A DNA stretch of 64,000 nucleotides from Phymatolithon calcareum (GCA_977006965.1 OZ345354.1:2542001-2606000), one strand, 5' to 3'. Shown: positions 53,579 to 63,822, counted from the first letter of the stretch. A program made the numbers and translations. The notes: a model not told the origin generated them from the sequence alone.

Positions 53579-55840
53579 ATGAGCGAAACATCGCCCAACT
53601 CCTTTCGCCATCTGCCAGCAATTGCGTTGGTCGGAAACCCGGGCGCTGGAAAAAGCACTCTCCTTAACGGACTGGCCGGAAGTCCACAATTCAGAAGTGG
53701 ACCCAGCATTTGTGATGGACTTACGAAAGTTCTTCAAGCTTATACGGTGAGAAACGTGACGCTGTACGACACCCCTGGCCTCTATGATGCCTCAAGGAGC
53801 AAGCAAGCAGGCAAAGAGCTGGACAAGCTACTCTCCGAAAATGTTCCGTTAAGGATTGCGTTCGTTGTCACTTTGGATGAAGGCCGAGTGAGACGGACCG
53901 ACATTCTCACCATCAGGCTCGTACTCGATGCTATCTCCGTGGATACCAACGACCGGTTCGGGGTGATCGTCAACAAGGTGGGACATAGAATTGAATCCAA
54001 GATTCGAGGCGATCCGGAAGTGGAATGCAAAATGCGCAAATTGTTGACGGGCAATCGCGACACAAGCCACTGGTGCTACGTGCGGAAGGAGAGCTTTCTT
54101 GAGGGGGAAGATGATCTATGTCACACGACGCCGGATCTTCACCTCCTACTCCATGGTCTTCCTGTGACTAAGCCCTTTGACACCACGGTTTCCAGCGTAG
54201 AAACACAGAATCTAGAGAAGCTTTTGGAGGCTGCGGAGATTCGAGCGAAAAAAGTCGAGGATTTGAAGGGCGAAGAAGTTAGGGAAATGATGGCAGCCTA
54301 TGAGCTAGAAAAGCGTGCTCATGAAGAGCGAATTAGAACATTGCAACAAGAGCTGCATAAGCTGAAGATGAAGCATGCAAACGAAACCAAAGAAGTGCGA
54401 CATGAAGAGGACAAGCGCAGAGTGAGCATAAGACACAATGTGCATCAGCGGGTCGATACCGAAGCTATTAATGCTTTGCGAGCTCAAAAATGCCCCAAGA
54501 CTGTCGTGGATGTTGACTATAAGCATGGGAAAGATTGGAAAGTGAATAATGTTCAAGGCAGACAGAGCAAGGCAACGAACCCAGTTCGCTCTGTTAAGTC
54601 GTACAATCTGGAAGGCGGAGATGTGGACGCTTTGTACAACTTCGCACTGTTGCTAGAATATGGCGGAGGCGGGGTACCAGCGGACCCAGTTCGCGCAGTC
54701 GAGCTATACAATCGGGCTATCGAAGAGAGTGGTAATGTGGAAGCAATGGTTGCCCTCGCACGGTTGCTCCGATATGGCGGTGAGGGGATACCGGCTAATC
54801 CGGTTCACTCAGCTGAGCTGTACAAAAGGGCGATTGAAGAAGGTGGAAATGTGATTGCCATGAACAACCTAGCACGTTTGCTAGAAGATGGCGTGGACGG
54901 TGTACCAGCAGATCCGTTTGCCGCAGCTGAGCTGTACAAACTGGTGATTGAAGAGGGTGGTAATGTGAGCGCAATGATTAACCTCGCACTATTGCTAGAA
55001 GATGGCTCAGATGCGGTACCAGCAGATCCGGCTCAGGCAGTTAAGCTATACAACCGGGCCATCGTAGAAGATGATAATGTGAGTGCAATGGTCGCCCTCG
55101 CACGGTTGCTCCGACATGGCGGAACTGGGGTATCAGCAGACCCGGCTCGCGCATTTCAGCTGTATACCCGGGCAATTGATGAAGGTGGAAATGTGGTTGC
55201 CATGAATAACCTCGCACGGTTGCTAGAAAATGGCGAGAGCGATGTACCAGCAAACCTCACTCGCGCAGTTGAGCTTTACAAGCAGGCCATTGAACAAGGC
55301 CCAGATGTTTGCGCAATGATTAACCTCGCACGGCTGCTAGAAGAAGGCAGGGACGAGATACCGGCGGACCCGGTTCGCGCAGCTGAGTTGTACCAGTGGG
55401 CGATTGAAAAAGGTGGACATGTGACCGCAATGAACAACCTTGCACAGTTGCTTGAACATGGTAGGGATGGCGTACCACCGGACCCGGTTCGCGCAGCTGA
55501 GCTGTACGAAAGGGCGATTGCGGAAGGTGGTAATCTGACTCAGCGCTCAGATTATCTGAGCGCAATGTACAACCTTGCACGATTGCTTCAAAAGGGCAAA
55601 CGTGGTGTACAAGCGGACCCGGTTCGCGCAGTTGCGCTCTACAACCGGGCCATTAACGAAGGTGAAGATACGGACTCAATGTTAAAGCTCGCACGGTTGC
55701 TAAGATTTGGGCGACGCGGGGTACGAGCAGACCCGGCTCGCGCAATTGAGCTGTATAATCGGGCCATTGACAATGGTGCAAACGTGAATGCAATGTCCTT
55801 AGTGCTTTTGAAGATGTGGGCTGCAATTAGGTGCGGGTAA
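53579..55840 (+). CDS. GTPase-Sel1 repeat protein, copy B (753 aa)
   Basis: Same architecture and length as copy A: GTPase domain (GNPGAGKS; DTPG; NKVGH, where copy A has NKMGD), coiled coil, ETKEVRHEEDKRR motif, and eleven 38-residue Sel1-like repeats. The last 170 residues are almost identical to copy A, whereas the GTPase domain differs at about one residue in four. At several positions where A and B differ (for example SPQF, LTKV, NVTLYD, SKQ preceded by Ser, TNDRF) copy B agrees with the paralog at 8096; at others copy A does. The NKxD-equivalent site lacks Asp in all three proteins. Function unknown; see the paralog at 8096. Confidence 0.85.
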   Translation: MSETSPNSFRHLPAIALVGNPGAGKSTLLNGLAGSPQFRSGPSICDGLTKVLQAYTVRNVTLYDTPGLYDASRSKQAGKELDKLLSENVPLRIAFVVTLDEGRVRRTDILTIRLVLDAISVDTNDRFGVIVNKVGHRIESKIRGDPEVECKMRKLLTGNRDTSHWCYVRKESFLEGEDDLCHTTPDLHLLLHGLPVTKPFDTTVSSVETQNLEKLLEAAEIRAKKVEDLKGEEVREMMAAYELEKRAHEERIRTLQQELHKLKMKHANETKEVRHEEDKRRVSIRHNVHQRVDTEAINALRAQKCPKTVVDVDYKHGKDWKVNNVQGRQSKATNPVRSVKSYNLEGGDVDALYNFALLLEYGGGGVPADPVRAVELYNRAIEESGNVEAMVALARLLRYGGEGIPANPVHSAELYKRAIEEGGNVIAMNNLARLLEDGVDGVPADPFAAAELYKLVIEEGGNVSAMINLALLLEDGSDAVPADPAQAVKLYNRAIVEDDNVSAMVALARLLRHGGTGVSADPARAFQLYTRAIDEGGNVVAMNNLARLLENGESDVPANLTRAVELYKQAIEQGPDVCAMINLARLLEEGRDEIPADPVRAAELYQWAIEKGGHVTAMNNLAQLLEHGRDGVPPDPVRAAELYERAIAEGGNLTQRSDYLSAMYNLARLLQKGKRGVQADPVRAVALYNRAINEGEDTDSMLKLARLLRFGRRGVRADPARAIELYNRAIDNGANVNAMSLVLLKMWAAIRCG

Positions 55841-56214
55841 TTTTGGTCCCGCAATTAGGTTATAATTTGCGACTTGTCATCTCTGGGATGAGAAATCATC
55901 AATGGTAAATGAAGTACCGCCGTGCATAAACCGGAAAATAGTTTGTGAAAATTTCGCAGGCCTTGAATAGCGAGAGAGGTTCGAGTAAGTTTAGCAACGT
56001 CCCTGTCGAAGTGCAGAAGGGACTTTCGGCGTGGAATTGCGGGGCATGGGAGTATGAGTCTCGCGGTTGTGCTGCGGTAGTTGCTAGACAATGGCAGACA
56101 TGGAATGCCCAGATACTCGGATCCTGTCCAGTTGGCCATTTGTTCCATAATTATTGGCCCTGTCTAATCATCCGAAGAGGTCGAAACGCCACGTTTTGCA
56201 TCTGAGTCACTGCT

Positions 56215-56258
56215 AGAAGGTTTTCCGTCTAGTGTATACACTAGACGGAAAACCTTCT
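56215..56258. repeat. 44-bp perfect palindrome
   Basis: Arms AGAAGGTTTTCCGTCTAGTG... meet at GTATAC without spacer or mismatch. Copy A of the duplication has only the right arm (26202-26222), so the inverted arm was gained in B or lost in A. Confidence 0.95.
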
Positions 56259-56352
56259 GTCGAGTCTGACTCTCAAGGACTAGATATTTGCCAATTGTGC
56301 AACGTACGCCAGTACGCGAGGATGCAATGGAGTTCGACTAACTCATCCCATG

Positions 56353-57456
56353 GCGATCCGTAGAATACTAATATCAGGTATCCCATCGCTATTTCGGGAT
56401 GGGACAGCAATTAGAACAATCCGACCCATAGAGCGATGTCCACGAGGAAGTGCGATCCACTATCATGGTTCCCTGTTCTCTATCATGCTTTCCCTTAAAC
56501 GTTCTTAGACTGTAAAAGCTCGGTCTACAAAAAACGACTACAAATCTACATCCATATGGTCTGCAGATGTCCACCAGTAATCTGATCCACATTGAATGCA
56601 GCTGGGAAGGTTTCTGTGAGACAGAGCGGTGGCATGCCGTGATGCATGTCTAGTGATGGGATTTGAATTGTGACGTTCCTTTCAGGTCTGGGTACTCCGC
56701 AGTGGGAGAGTTCACAAAAACATAGAAAATTCACATGCTCAGGGCCGTTTCTCGTGGGAAGCTTGGCAAAACGCGTTTGGGGGCGTTTTAAAGAGCAGAG
56801 CTGTGGAAACGAGAGCGGAATGGATAGTCTTCCCTGTGTTCGACCAAACTGGCAATCCCGTCCAGGATATCTGCTGTAGCAACGGAAATGTCCTCTCGGA
56901 GAGTGTGACTTGAATAGGTGGTTGCTACATGCACTCCCCTTAGACCACATGCCACTCAAAAGACAGCGTCTCAGCTTTTCAAAGGAAAAAGTCCCCTCAT
57001 TTCCACCGTCAGGGCCTATAAGGCAGCAGCCATCTTCTTCGCTGCTTCTTGCGTTTTCCAAATCTTCCGTTCAAGCAGTCATGTCAATGTACAGAAAAGC
57101 GAACGAAACAACGGAAGGCAAAATTCCTCCAATTGTGGGCATGTAAGTTTCGTTCGAGAAAAAAGGGGCTATATTCCTGCTCTTTTTTCCACAACACGGC
57201 TCCTTCAAGATGCTCTCCAAACCTTGACTCGATGCAGGACGCAGTCGCAAGTAGATGGGTTTTCGAGTACCAGTTAGATCTGCGCTCATGATTAATCCTT
57301 TGCCAGTCGCGACACCTTGAAGCGCGGATACAACTAGTTCGAACACAAATGAGCCAAGTAAAGTTCCATCGCCTCGATTCAAGAAACACACCCTCAGCAT
57401 GAACAACGACTACTTTCACCTTCGGCTACAGGAGAATACACTTGCAACTTCAGGTA
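56353..57456 (-). other. 1.1 kb present only in duplication copy B
   Basis: Absent between the matching flanks in copy A (near 26320). The minus strand has one frame from 57406 to 56546 with a single internal TGA at about 57071. The pieces are 111 and 171 residues, the second Cys/His-containing but without a recognisable finger. The boundaries show no inverted repeat or target duplication, so it could be an insertion in B or a deletion in A. Protein not recognised. Confidence 0.5.
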
Positions 57457-57697
57457 CCTTCCAGCCGCGATAATTTTCACCGTTTCGCTCCCTTCAGCTA
57501 CGTGCCGTTCCTGGCTTCGCCCCTTCCGAAAACTCAGCGACGCGCTGCAACCCAGCAGCGGGTGTCTCCCACTCGCCGGTCATCGCAAAAAGAGTACTGA
57601 TCACGCGACGACAAAGTCATTTACGCCTAGAATAATATACAATTAGATGCATAGAAACAGCATCAACAAAAATTGTGTGCTATTTCAAACACCCACT

Positions 57698-59350
57698 TCA
57701 AAGTCCAGCGCTTTTCCGCAACAGTTCCGAATACGCCTCTGCCTTTTTCTCCTGCGGAGAACCAAAAGCGCCAACTCCTAATACCCCGTCATCCAGCCAT
57801 AACAACTCGTCCTTCCTTACAGCGACGTTTCGCGCCGCCACATGCCGACGCCAGAGCACGCGGCCGACATCCAGACTACGAGCTCTTCCGTCCCGTTCGA
57901 TGTCCAGATGAGTCTTCGCGAACTCATCAAGAACTCCTTCAAGTAACCTCCGCTCTTTAGCTGGGGAATCCACGATATTACAAACTGTCTCCATAATTGC
58001 TCTATTCACATCAGCACATTCGGTCTCCGCATTGTACACGCCGTCCCACAGCAAAACACCGGCCACACGGAACGTGCACGCTGCACCAGGGACACGTTCC
58101 GGTTCTAAATAGAATACCGCCCCACTGCGCAGAGTTCCGCCACATGTTTCATCGCCTGCATCCCGAGCACATCCAAAATACCCCAACGTCTCCAGACTAC
58201 CATTTACATCACCAATGACCTGCAACTGCAGTTGCAAAGCAGGTATCGTCACAATTTCGTCACGCGGCATCTCGAAGGGCGCTCGTGCACCCAGCATATT
58301 CTCCGCAGCATGCCTTCCCGACTCGACGGCAAATCGCTCAGACCACTTCAGCGCATCCATGCTTGGTGCAAGCGCACACGAGCCCGCCACGTACACATCC
58401 GATGCTGCAGCAAGCTCGCGGTTAACCACGAACCCTCCGGCCCGCTGCTCGAGCGCCGGGGCATGTACACTCGAAGCGGGCGGTGTAGTCGGAGCGAGCA
58501 AGACGCGATCAGTACGAAATTGTACGGCTGCAAGCCGGTCGAAAACCACACCAGCGTACACCTCCGCCTCAGTAGCTTGCGGAGAAATGTGGCGTATCGC
58601 GGCATAAGCGAGAAAATCAGTACCGCCGTCGCTCGCCGTTCGCAACCGCCTTCGAAGCTCTGCGGAAATATATTTCGGCACATGCCGTGCAAGGAAAGCG
58701 GGTTCAGAATATACAAAAGTCACGTCTGCTCCATGGGCGACCAGCTCCGCACCAGCCGCTAGTGCGAGCCAGCTACCACCAACCAGCGTAAAATGCGGTC
58801 GCACCCCCGGTTCTGTAGCAGCGAGCGTTTGCAACACGCGTGCACGGTCGATAGCAGAACGCACGCCGCCGATGAGTCCGCGAGCGCCCGGTGCGACGAC
58901 TGTTCCTAGAGGCGGTGTCGGGGTCTCTCCGCCAACAGCGAGGAGTGCACGTTCGTATCCGACCGCCCGCCCACTACTTAAGGTTACTGTCTTCGCGGTC
59001 GTGTCAAGTGCACGCACAGACGTTCCTGACACTATCTCAGCCGTTCCGGAGTTGCTGCCCGGTGGCGGTCCGAACCACCACGGAGTTACCATCAGCAAAG
59101 ATCCTGTCGGATCGCCTTTTGTGAGCACCTGTGCTGCAGCCTGTGCCGCAGTTCCTCCTCCGCAGATCACATACTTGTAGTCTGTATGCTCAGGCTCTGT
59201 CCGCAGATTTGCTTCACGTGCACCAAACGCCGGCGCTGTTTCAAATCTTGAGTACGCAGTAGATGCTACAAGACTGCAGCCTCCTGCTCCCAGGGCCCAT
59301 CCTAGCGCGCGAAGACAAGTTGAACGCACGGCCGCGTGCATTGAAGACAA
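57698..59350 (-). CDS. AIF-like FAD/NAD(P)H oxidoreductase (550 aa)
   Basis: Resembles apoptosis-inducing factor (AIFM1), a flavoprotein of the mitochondrial intermembrane space with NADH oxidoreductase activity. An N-terminal presequence-like stretch (Arg/Ser/Ala-rich, residues 1-45) fits organelle import. YKYVICGGGTAAQAA (58-72) is the FAD dinucleotide-binding motif. FTLVGGSWLALAAGAEL is the NAD-binding Rossmann. DVYVAGSCALAP corresponds to the second FAD motif, but Ser replaces the usual Asp of VAGD. SGRHAAENMLG and the following C-terminal domain are AIF-like. Single exon. It diverges from the Nup85-like gene with about 0.2 kb between likely starts. A decayed duplicate lies at 26590-28285. 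Confidence 0.8.
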   Translation of the reverse strand: MSSMHAAVRSTCLRALGWALGAGGCSLVASTAYSRFETAPAFGAREANLRTEPEHTDYKYVICGGGTAAQAAAQVLTKGDPTGSLLMVTPWWFGPPPGSNSGTAEIVSGTSVRALDTTAKTVTLSSGRAVGYERALLAVGGETPTPPLGTVVAPGARGLIGGVRSAIDRARVLQTLAATEPGVRPHFTLVGGSWLALAAGAELVAHGADVTFVYSEPAFLARHVPKYISAELRRRLRTASDGGTDFLAYAAIRHISPQATEAEVYAGVVFDRLAAVQFRTDRVLLAPTTPPASSVHAPALEQRAGGFVVNRELAAASDVYVAGSCALAPSMDALKWSERFAVESGRHAAENMLGARAPFEMPRDEIVTIPALQLQLQVIGDVNGSLETLGYFGCARDAGDETCGGTLRSGAVFYLEPERVPGAACTFRVAGVLLWDGVYNAETECADVNRAIMETVCNIVDSPAKERRLLEGVLDEFAKTHLDIERDGRARSLDVGRVLWRRHVAARNVAVRKDELLWLDDGVLGVGAFGSPQEKKAEAYSELLRKSAGL

Positions 59351-59566
59351 AAATCTCAGCTGCGATACCAGCGTCAGAAAATGTCATAAGCTTCGTTTTC
59401 CACGTATGATATTTTTGAATGATCCGATTGCCCACCTTTTGAAGTTGCTGTGAAGTCAAGGCACGGTAAAGAGAATACTCATTTTGCTTTTCACCTCCTT
59501 TTCCCTGTCGTGTTTCCACTTGAAGGTCAAGATCATCGCTTGAAGCTATTCACGCACATCCTCGAC
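59351..59566. promoter_or_regulatory. Shared upstream region of AIF-like and Nup85-like genes
   Basis: The only DNA between the two divergent starts (about 216 bp if Nup85 starts at 59567), so both promoters must lie here or overlap the genes. The part near the AIF-like gene is also present in duplication copy A. No core element can be identified with certainty. Confidence 0.5.
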
Positions 59567-61606
59567 ATGCCTTCAGCGAAAGTGAGTATTGCCTGGGCGC
59601 CTGGAGAGCGGTTAATGGCAAGTTGTGGGGAAGGACCAAATTGCCGCATTGATCCATTGGATTCGCTGTCGCGTCCTTTCCTAACTCTATTCTACCAAGG
59701 CCATGTCCACTTTGAATTTTCTACAGCTCCAATACTGCAAAGCAGTTGCAATTACCGCGCCAATTTGCTTGATTGTTACCAAAATCTCATCGCTGAAGAG
59801 GCTTTCCAAGTCGATCAAGGCGCAGATGAAGAGGCCAATTGTGCCGGACTTTCCGTCGACATGGTACGGGATGGCCATTGCGTCTGGAAATTCGCTGAAG
59901 CGGTCTATTTATCCGACCAGGATGATGTCCGTCATGTGTCCCTTCGACTCTCAGAATGGTACATGGAATGTTTCCCACATTTGAATACACGTGCTCGCCA
60001 GCTGTTGAAATCGCTAAGCGCCGACAACTTCAGTGAAGACGAATTCTGGGATGTGGTGACTGGACTTGTTGCCGCCGGCTCTCGTGCACTTGCGCTGGAC
60101 ATTATTCAGGCGCGTGCGCAATGCGAGGATACCGAGCAGTGGGCTGACGCTGCGGGTGCGGCTGCCATGGGTGTCATCACGAAATCGGAAATAACTCCTC
60201 TTGCCGTCGCCGAGTCCATTCTGCGCGAATGTCCAGGGGATGTCTCCGCCGCGCATAAGGATGGTCGCTGGGACAGATGGCAAAATCACTGTATGGATTG
60301 GTCTTTGTCCGACGAGATGTCAAATGACGTCCGCATGAAACGTTTTCTGGGTCTACTTGGAGGAAATATACCAGATTTAGCGGCCGGCTGCCAGGATTGG
60401 CCTCATATGCTCGTGGCCTGTTGCACGTACGGCCGGGCTCAGCCGGGAATCGTGCAGAGCCGTGTTAGTTCAGACGCGGTAGCGATCGCATGTGGGGAAG
60501 CGTCCGCGGCATTCCCGCCGCCGAGACACATTGCGGGTGGCGCGTTGACGGAGGCGGCTATGGGAAATCCGGTGGGAATGATTATCAACCTCGGTTGCAG
60601 TTTGAGCACGACGTGGTTCGCCGCTCATCTGTGTGACTTACTTGTGCAAGCGAATATCATCAGTGAAGAAGGTGCCAGGGAATGGACAATGGCGAACAGC
60701 GAGGTGGGAATTCGTGAGTTTTATTTGAAAGAATATGCGGCAAGTCTTGAACGTCATCGTGGAATGTGGCGCCTTGCAGCAGCCTATTACCTGCAATGCC
60801 CAACAGTTGGACCTTCTCATCTCGCGTCCATGCTTTCCCGGGTCGTTTTTGACGGTGCAGCGGACCCTTCGGTGGAGAAAGTGCTTCGGCTTTGTGGACA
60901 ACAAGGCTGGGGAAATACTGCTCGTAGTATTTGCGAAAAGATTGGTTCCGATTGCCTTCAAAGCGGAAATTACGGCGGTGCATTGGCATGGTTTGCGAGA
61001 GGATCGTTAAGACATCGTGGCCATGAAGTCGCCAATGAAGCACTGCAGAATGCAGAAATGCAGGGCCCTGGATCGCCTGCAAGCAGAAGCTTGGAATGTG
61101 TTGTTGCTGCTCTAGCAACAACAAAAGATACGGTGTTGCCGCAGACGCTTGATTTTCTGCGCGTTTATTCTGAGTTTCAATCGGCGGTCTTCCAATGTCG
61201 GGAGATCAAAGCGATGGAACAGCCGGATGCAGTTGCGTACCTCGAACGGCGTTCGTTTGCGCTCGATGCTATTCTGCGACTCATTGGCAGCGGCGGGCTT
61301 CCCCGAAAGCACTGGGCAGTGGCATTAAGGGAGGTTGGCGATCTTGTGGCAACTTTGTCTCCCGAAATTCCAATAGTCCCGATGCATGTGGTTCAAGAAC
61401 TACTTTCCGGGCTGCAGCTTGTGACCGGACCGTATAGAAGCCCTGAAATGCTCAGAGGATTGCAGCGGAGAATCTTTTTTGAAATTTCTGGCTCATCCAA
61501 TGCGGAAGAAATGGAAGGAGCCATTGACACCAAGGACGTGGAGAGAAGTTTGAATAATGTACGCAAGACATTCGTGGCTGCGGTCGGTCGAGGTGCCCTG
61601 CACTAG
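59450..61606 (+). CDS. Nup85-like nuclear pore scaffold protein
   Basis: Single exon, 718 codons from the first Met. The Met at 59567 (MPSAKVSIAWAPGERLM, 679 residues) is the likelier start because the family begins near such a VSxxWxPG segment. All-helical throughout. The central part (CVWKFAEAVYL, then RLSEWYMECF) and the later MWRLAAAYYLQCPTVGPSHL followed by KVLRLCGQQG, then GGALAWFARG, match my recollection of Nup85, a Y-complex (Nup107-160) component that forms an alpha-solenoid in the pore coat. Length fits (about 650-750). The assignment is by pattern memory only. It converges on the MGDG synthase gene downstream. Confidence 0.65.
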   Translation: MKSRHGKENTHFAFHLLFPVVFPLEGQDHRLKLFTHILDMPSAKVSIAWAPGERLMASCGEGPNCRIDPLDSLSRPFLTLFYQGHVHFEFSTAPILQSSCNYRANLLDCYQNLIAEEAFQVDQGADEEANCAGLSVDMVRDGHCVWKFAEAVYLSDQDDVRHVSLRLSEWYMECFPHLNTRARQLLKSLSADNFSEDEFWDVVTGLVAAGSRALALDIIQARAQCEDTEQWADAAGAAAMGVITKSEITPLAVAESILRECPGDVSAAHKDGRWDRWQNHCMDWSLSDEMSNDVRMKRFLGLLGGNIPDLAAGCQDWPHMLVACCTYGRAQPGIVQSRVSSDAVAIACGEASAAFPPPRHIAGGALTEAAMGNPVGMIINLGCSLSTTWFAAHLCDLLVQANIISEEGAREWTMANSEVGIREFYLKEYAASLERHRGMWRLAAAYYLQCPTVGPSHLASMLSRVVFDGAADPSVEKVLRLCGQQGWGNTARSICEKIGSDCLQSGNYGGALAWFARGSLRHRGHEVANEALQNAEMQGPGSPASRSLECVVAALATTKDTVLPQTLDFLRVYSEFQSAVFQCREIKAMEQPDAVAYLERRSFALDAILRLIGSGGLPRKHWAVALREVGDLVATLSPEIPIVPMHVVQELLSGLQLVTGPYRSPEMLRGLQRRIFFEISGSSNAEEMEGAIDTKDVERSLNNVRKTFVAAVGRGALH

Positions 61607-62034
61607 CAAAAAGTTGCACTTACACTTTTTTACTAAATTAACTTGAACTCCCTCTACAGTACACGAAACACATCGAATAACGTGCATAGGAGGCTACTGT
61701 AGAGCAGTCTGAAAATAACGTTATGTCGTCTTGAACAATGAGAAGTGTGGATATTTTAATCAACAAAGAAGTAAAGTTAAACTACCGATACATGTGCCAC
61801 CAACCGCCCACCAGCAGAGTTTTAGAGCACTCGCACATCTATATAGATATAGAGCTGCTCAAAAGAAAAGCACAAAAACGTGTGACTCAAACGGCAAAAA
61901 GAGTCACAGGACAGGAGCAAGAAAAGAAGTGCACGAGCTACTGTAGCTAAAGACCACGCCAAGATGAGCAAACTCGAAAAAGAGTGGCAAAAATAGTTAA
62001 GATCCACAGTCCAAGCTGTGAGAGTAAAAATAAT
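61607..62034. other. Intergenic region between convergent genes
   Basis: AT-rich, 428 bp, presumably both 3' untranslated regions. Two small frames at 61731-61950 have no domain. Confidence 0.6.
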
Positions 62035-63822
62035 CTACAAAGGCCTGTTGGTCGAGCGTGGACCAATAGCCCGTGATTCGCGACGACGACCTGAAGACCG
62101 CAACGCTTCCTCAAGCGTTCTGTGCGACTCTGCCGAGTCGGGATGAAACAGGGTCGCAGTGCCCGGAACAAACGTGAGTGCATCGCGGGCAAGCACAGCA
62201 CCAAGAGCAAACTTCAAAAACCCGCGCAGATGGAACAGTAGATGACTTTGTGCCGGCGAAACAAGCAGCGGGCGAGGCTGACGGCGTAACGAAAGTCTAG
62301 CAACGTGGCTTCGCACCATGACGTCCTGCGCTGACCGAATACGCTGTTGATTTTCAACGATATGAGCGTTACGCACACGCTTCTGTGCGGCAAGTTTCAA
62401 AATATCCTCCGCAATCTGCTCAGTCGCATGCGGTGCACTCAATTCTCTTGCCCGATCCGACATCTGACGCATAGTGTCTGGATTCGCAAGCCAGCGTGCA
62501 ACAATGGCCGCGATGCGACGCGGACGAGTGGCATATTCTCCCACCTTGTTATCAACAACAAAACGTACATTACCCTCCTCCTGACCGGGCAGAAAACTAG
62601 TCAGTAGAATAGGAAGTCCACGAATAAGCGCTTCGGCAATAGTTCCCGGACCCGCTTTGGTGCAAATCATATCACAAGCAGCCATCCAGTCCGCCATATC
62701 ATTGACGTAACCGAGAACAATAACTGGAAGCGGCCACTCTTGACAGCGCAGAGATTCGGCAAGTGATTCATTCTTCCCGCATACCACCACGAGTTGCGCG
62801 GCTCTCGGTCCGAGTTCAGTTGCCAGCCTACGGGCAAGAAATCGCGTGACATTTCCAAGTCGTCCCACACCGTCTCCACCTCCGCAGAGCAGCACGGCGG
62901 GACAGTCGGATGCAATTCCGCGACCTGCGCGCAACGCAGCCTTGTCCGGAGGTGGCATCCAGAAGTCGCGTCGTACGGGTAAGCCAATGGTGCGGATGCG
63001 GGACTCGGGTACTCTACAGCGTGTGGCGATTGCTGCCACGGCACTCGTGGGCACATACACCATGTCCGCGTCCGGATGAAACCAGGTGGGATGTGCGCCG
63101 CCGAGATCTGTCACAACCGTGACGTACGGTACTCGTGGACGGCCCGTGGCTGCGACAACATTGTTCAGCACGCTGAGACTCACGGTGTTGACGAGCGGGT
63201 GAACGGAAACGATAAGATCCGGTGCGTAGGCGAAGAATGCGCGACGAATTCGGTCGTGTGCGAGCGTGTCGACAACGGTTTCGGAAATGGCTCGGAAGGG
63301 GGGGAAACGTGTGAGTTCGTAAGATGCTTTCCATAAGACGGGGTGCTTGGCGAGAAAGGCGTAATGTTCAGGGAACTTCTTAAAGACTCCGCCCGCAAAA
63401 TCTACCCAAAAGTCCACCACATTCACCTTGACGGAATGAGGCAGCTTCTGTTCCATCGCGGCGCAGAGTGCGGCGGCCGATGCACGATGTCCTCCCCCTG
63501 TATCAGAGGAGAGCACCAGTACTCGCAGTTTGCGTCCCACTGGTGCGAGGGCGGCCGCGGCATCGGCTGCTTCCGAAGCGTTATTTACGGTGATGGTCGG
63601 CAATGCATGATTTGAAGTGGCCGATGAAGATGCGCCCGGTATATCAGTGCCTTCGTCTGAGACCGCGACAACGGACGGAATGTTTGCGGAAAGCGCTTCG
63701 GTAAGGGTGACGCCGTGCGCAAGCGCGGGGATTGACGGTTCGGTGACGCGGACTTCTTTGGAATGTTGGGCGTCCGGGAGCGCGGACGCGGATTTCACCG
63801 CCGCCGCAGAGTGCTCCGTCAT
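62035..63822 (-). CDS. Monogalactosyldiacylglycerol (MGDG) synthase
   Basis: Transfers galactose from UDP-galactose to diacylglycerol to make MGDG, the main lipid of plastid membranes; acts at the plastid envelope. 595 residues, single exon. The first 95 residues are Ala/Ser-rich and disordered, consistent with a transit peptide. Then VLVLSSDTGGGHRASAAAL (about 101-119) is the GT28 N-terminal loop. HPLVNTVSLSVLNN, VVTDLGGAHPTWFHPDAD, the nucleotide-binding LLCGGGDGVGRLGNV, and KAGPGTIAEALIRGLPILL with FLPGQEEGN are all diagnostic of MGDG synthases and the UDP-sugar site. No frameshift. It converges with the Nup85-like gene. The remaining 178 bp to the window end is its upstream region. Confidence 0.93.
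   Translation of the reverse strand: MTEHSAAAVKSASALPDAQHSKEVRVTEPSIPALAHGVTLTEALSANIPSVVAVSDEGTDIPGASSSATSNHALPTITVNNASEAADAAAALAPVGRKLRVLVLSSDTGGGHRASAAALCAAMEQKLPHSVKVNVVDFWVDFAGGVFKKFPEHYAFLAKHPVLWKASYELTRFPPFRAISETVVDTLAHDRIRRAFFAYAPDLIVSVHPLVNTVSLSVLNNVVAATGRPRVPYVTVVTDLGGAHPTWFHPDADMVYVPTSAVAAIATRCRVPESRIRTIGLPVRRDFWMPPPDKAALRAGRGIASDCPAVLLCGGGDGVGRLGNVTRFLARRLATELGPRAAQLVVVCGKNESLAESLRCQEWPLPVIVLGYVNDMADWMAACDMICTKAGPGTIAEALIRGLPILLTSFLPGQEEGNVRFVVDNKVGEYATRPRRIAAIVARWLANPDTMRQMSDRARELSAPHATEQIAEDILKLAAQKRVRNAHIVENQQRIRSAQDVMVRSHVARLSLRRQPRPLLVSPAQSHLLFHLRGFLKFALGAVLARDALTFVPGTATLFHPDSAESHRTLEEALRSSGRRRESRAIGPRSTNRPL

Larger units (their letters stand above)
52845..59440 (+). repeat. 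Segmental duplication, copy B
   Basis: Collinear with 22885-28290. Differences: a 23-bp palindromic insertion (53323), a completed 44-bp palindrome (56215-56258), a B-specific 1.1 kb (56353-57456), and an intact rather than broken oxidoreductase gene. The similarity stops at about 59440, in front of the Nup85-like gene, so copy B, in its gene-rich setting, is probably the ancestral location. Confidence 0.9.
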
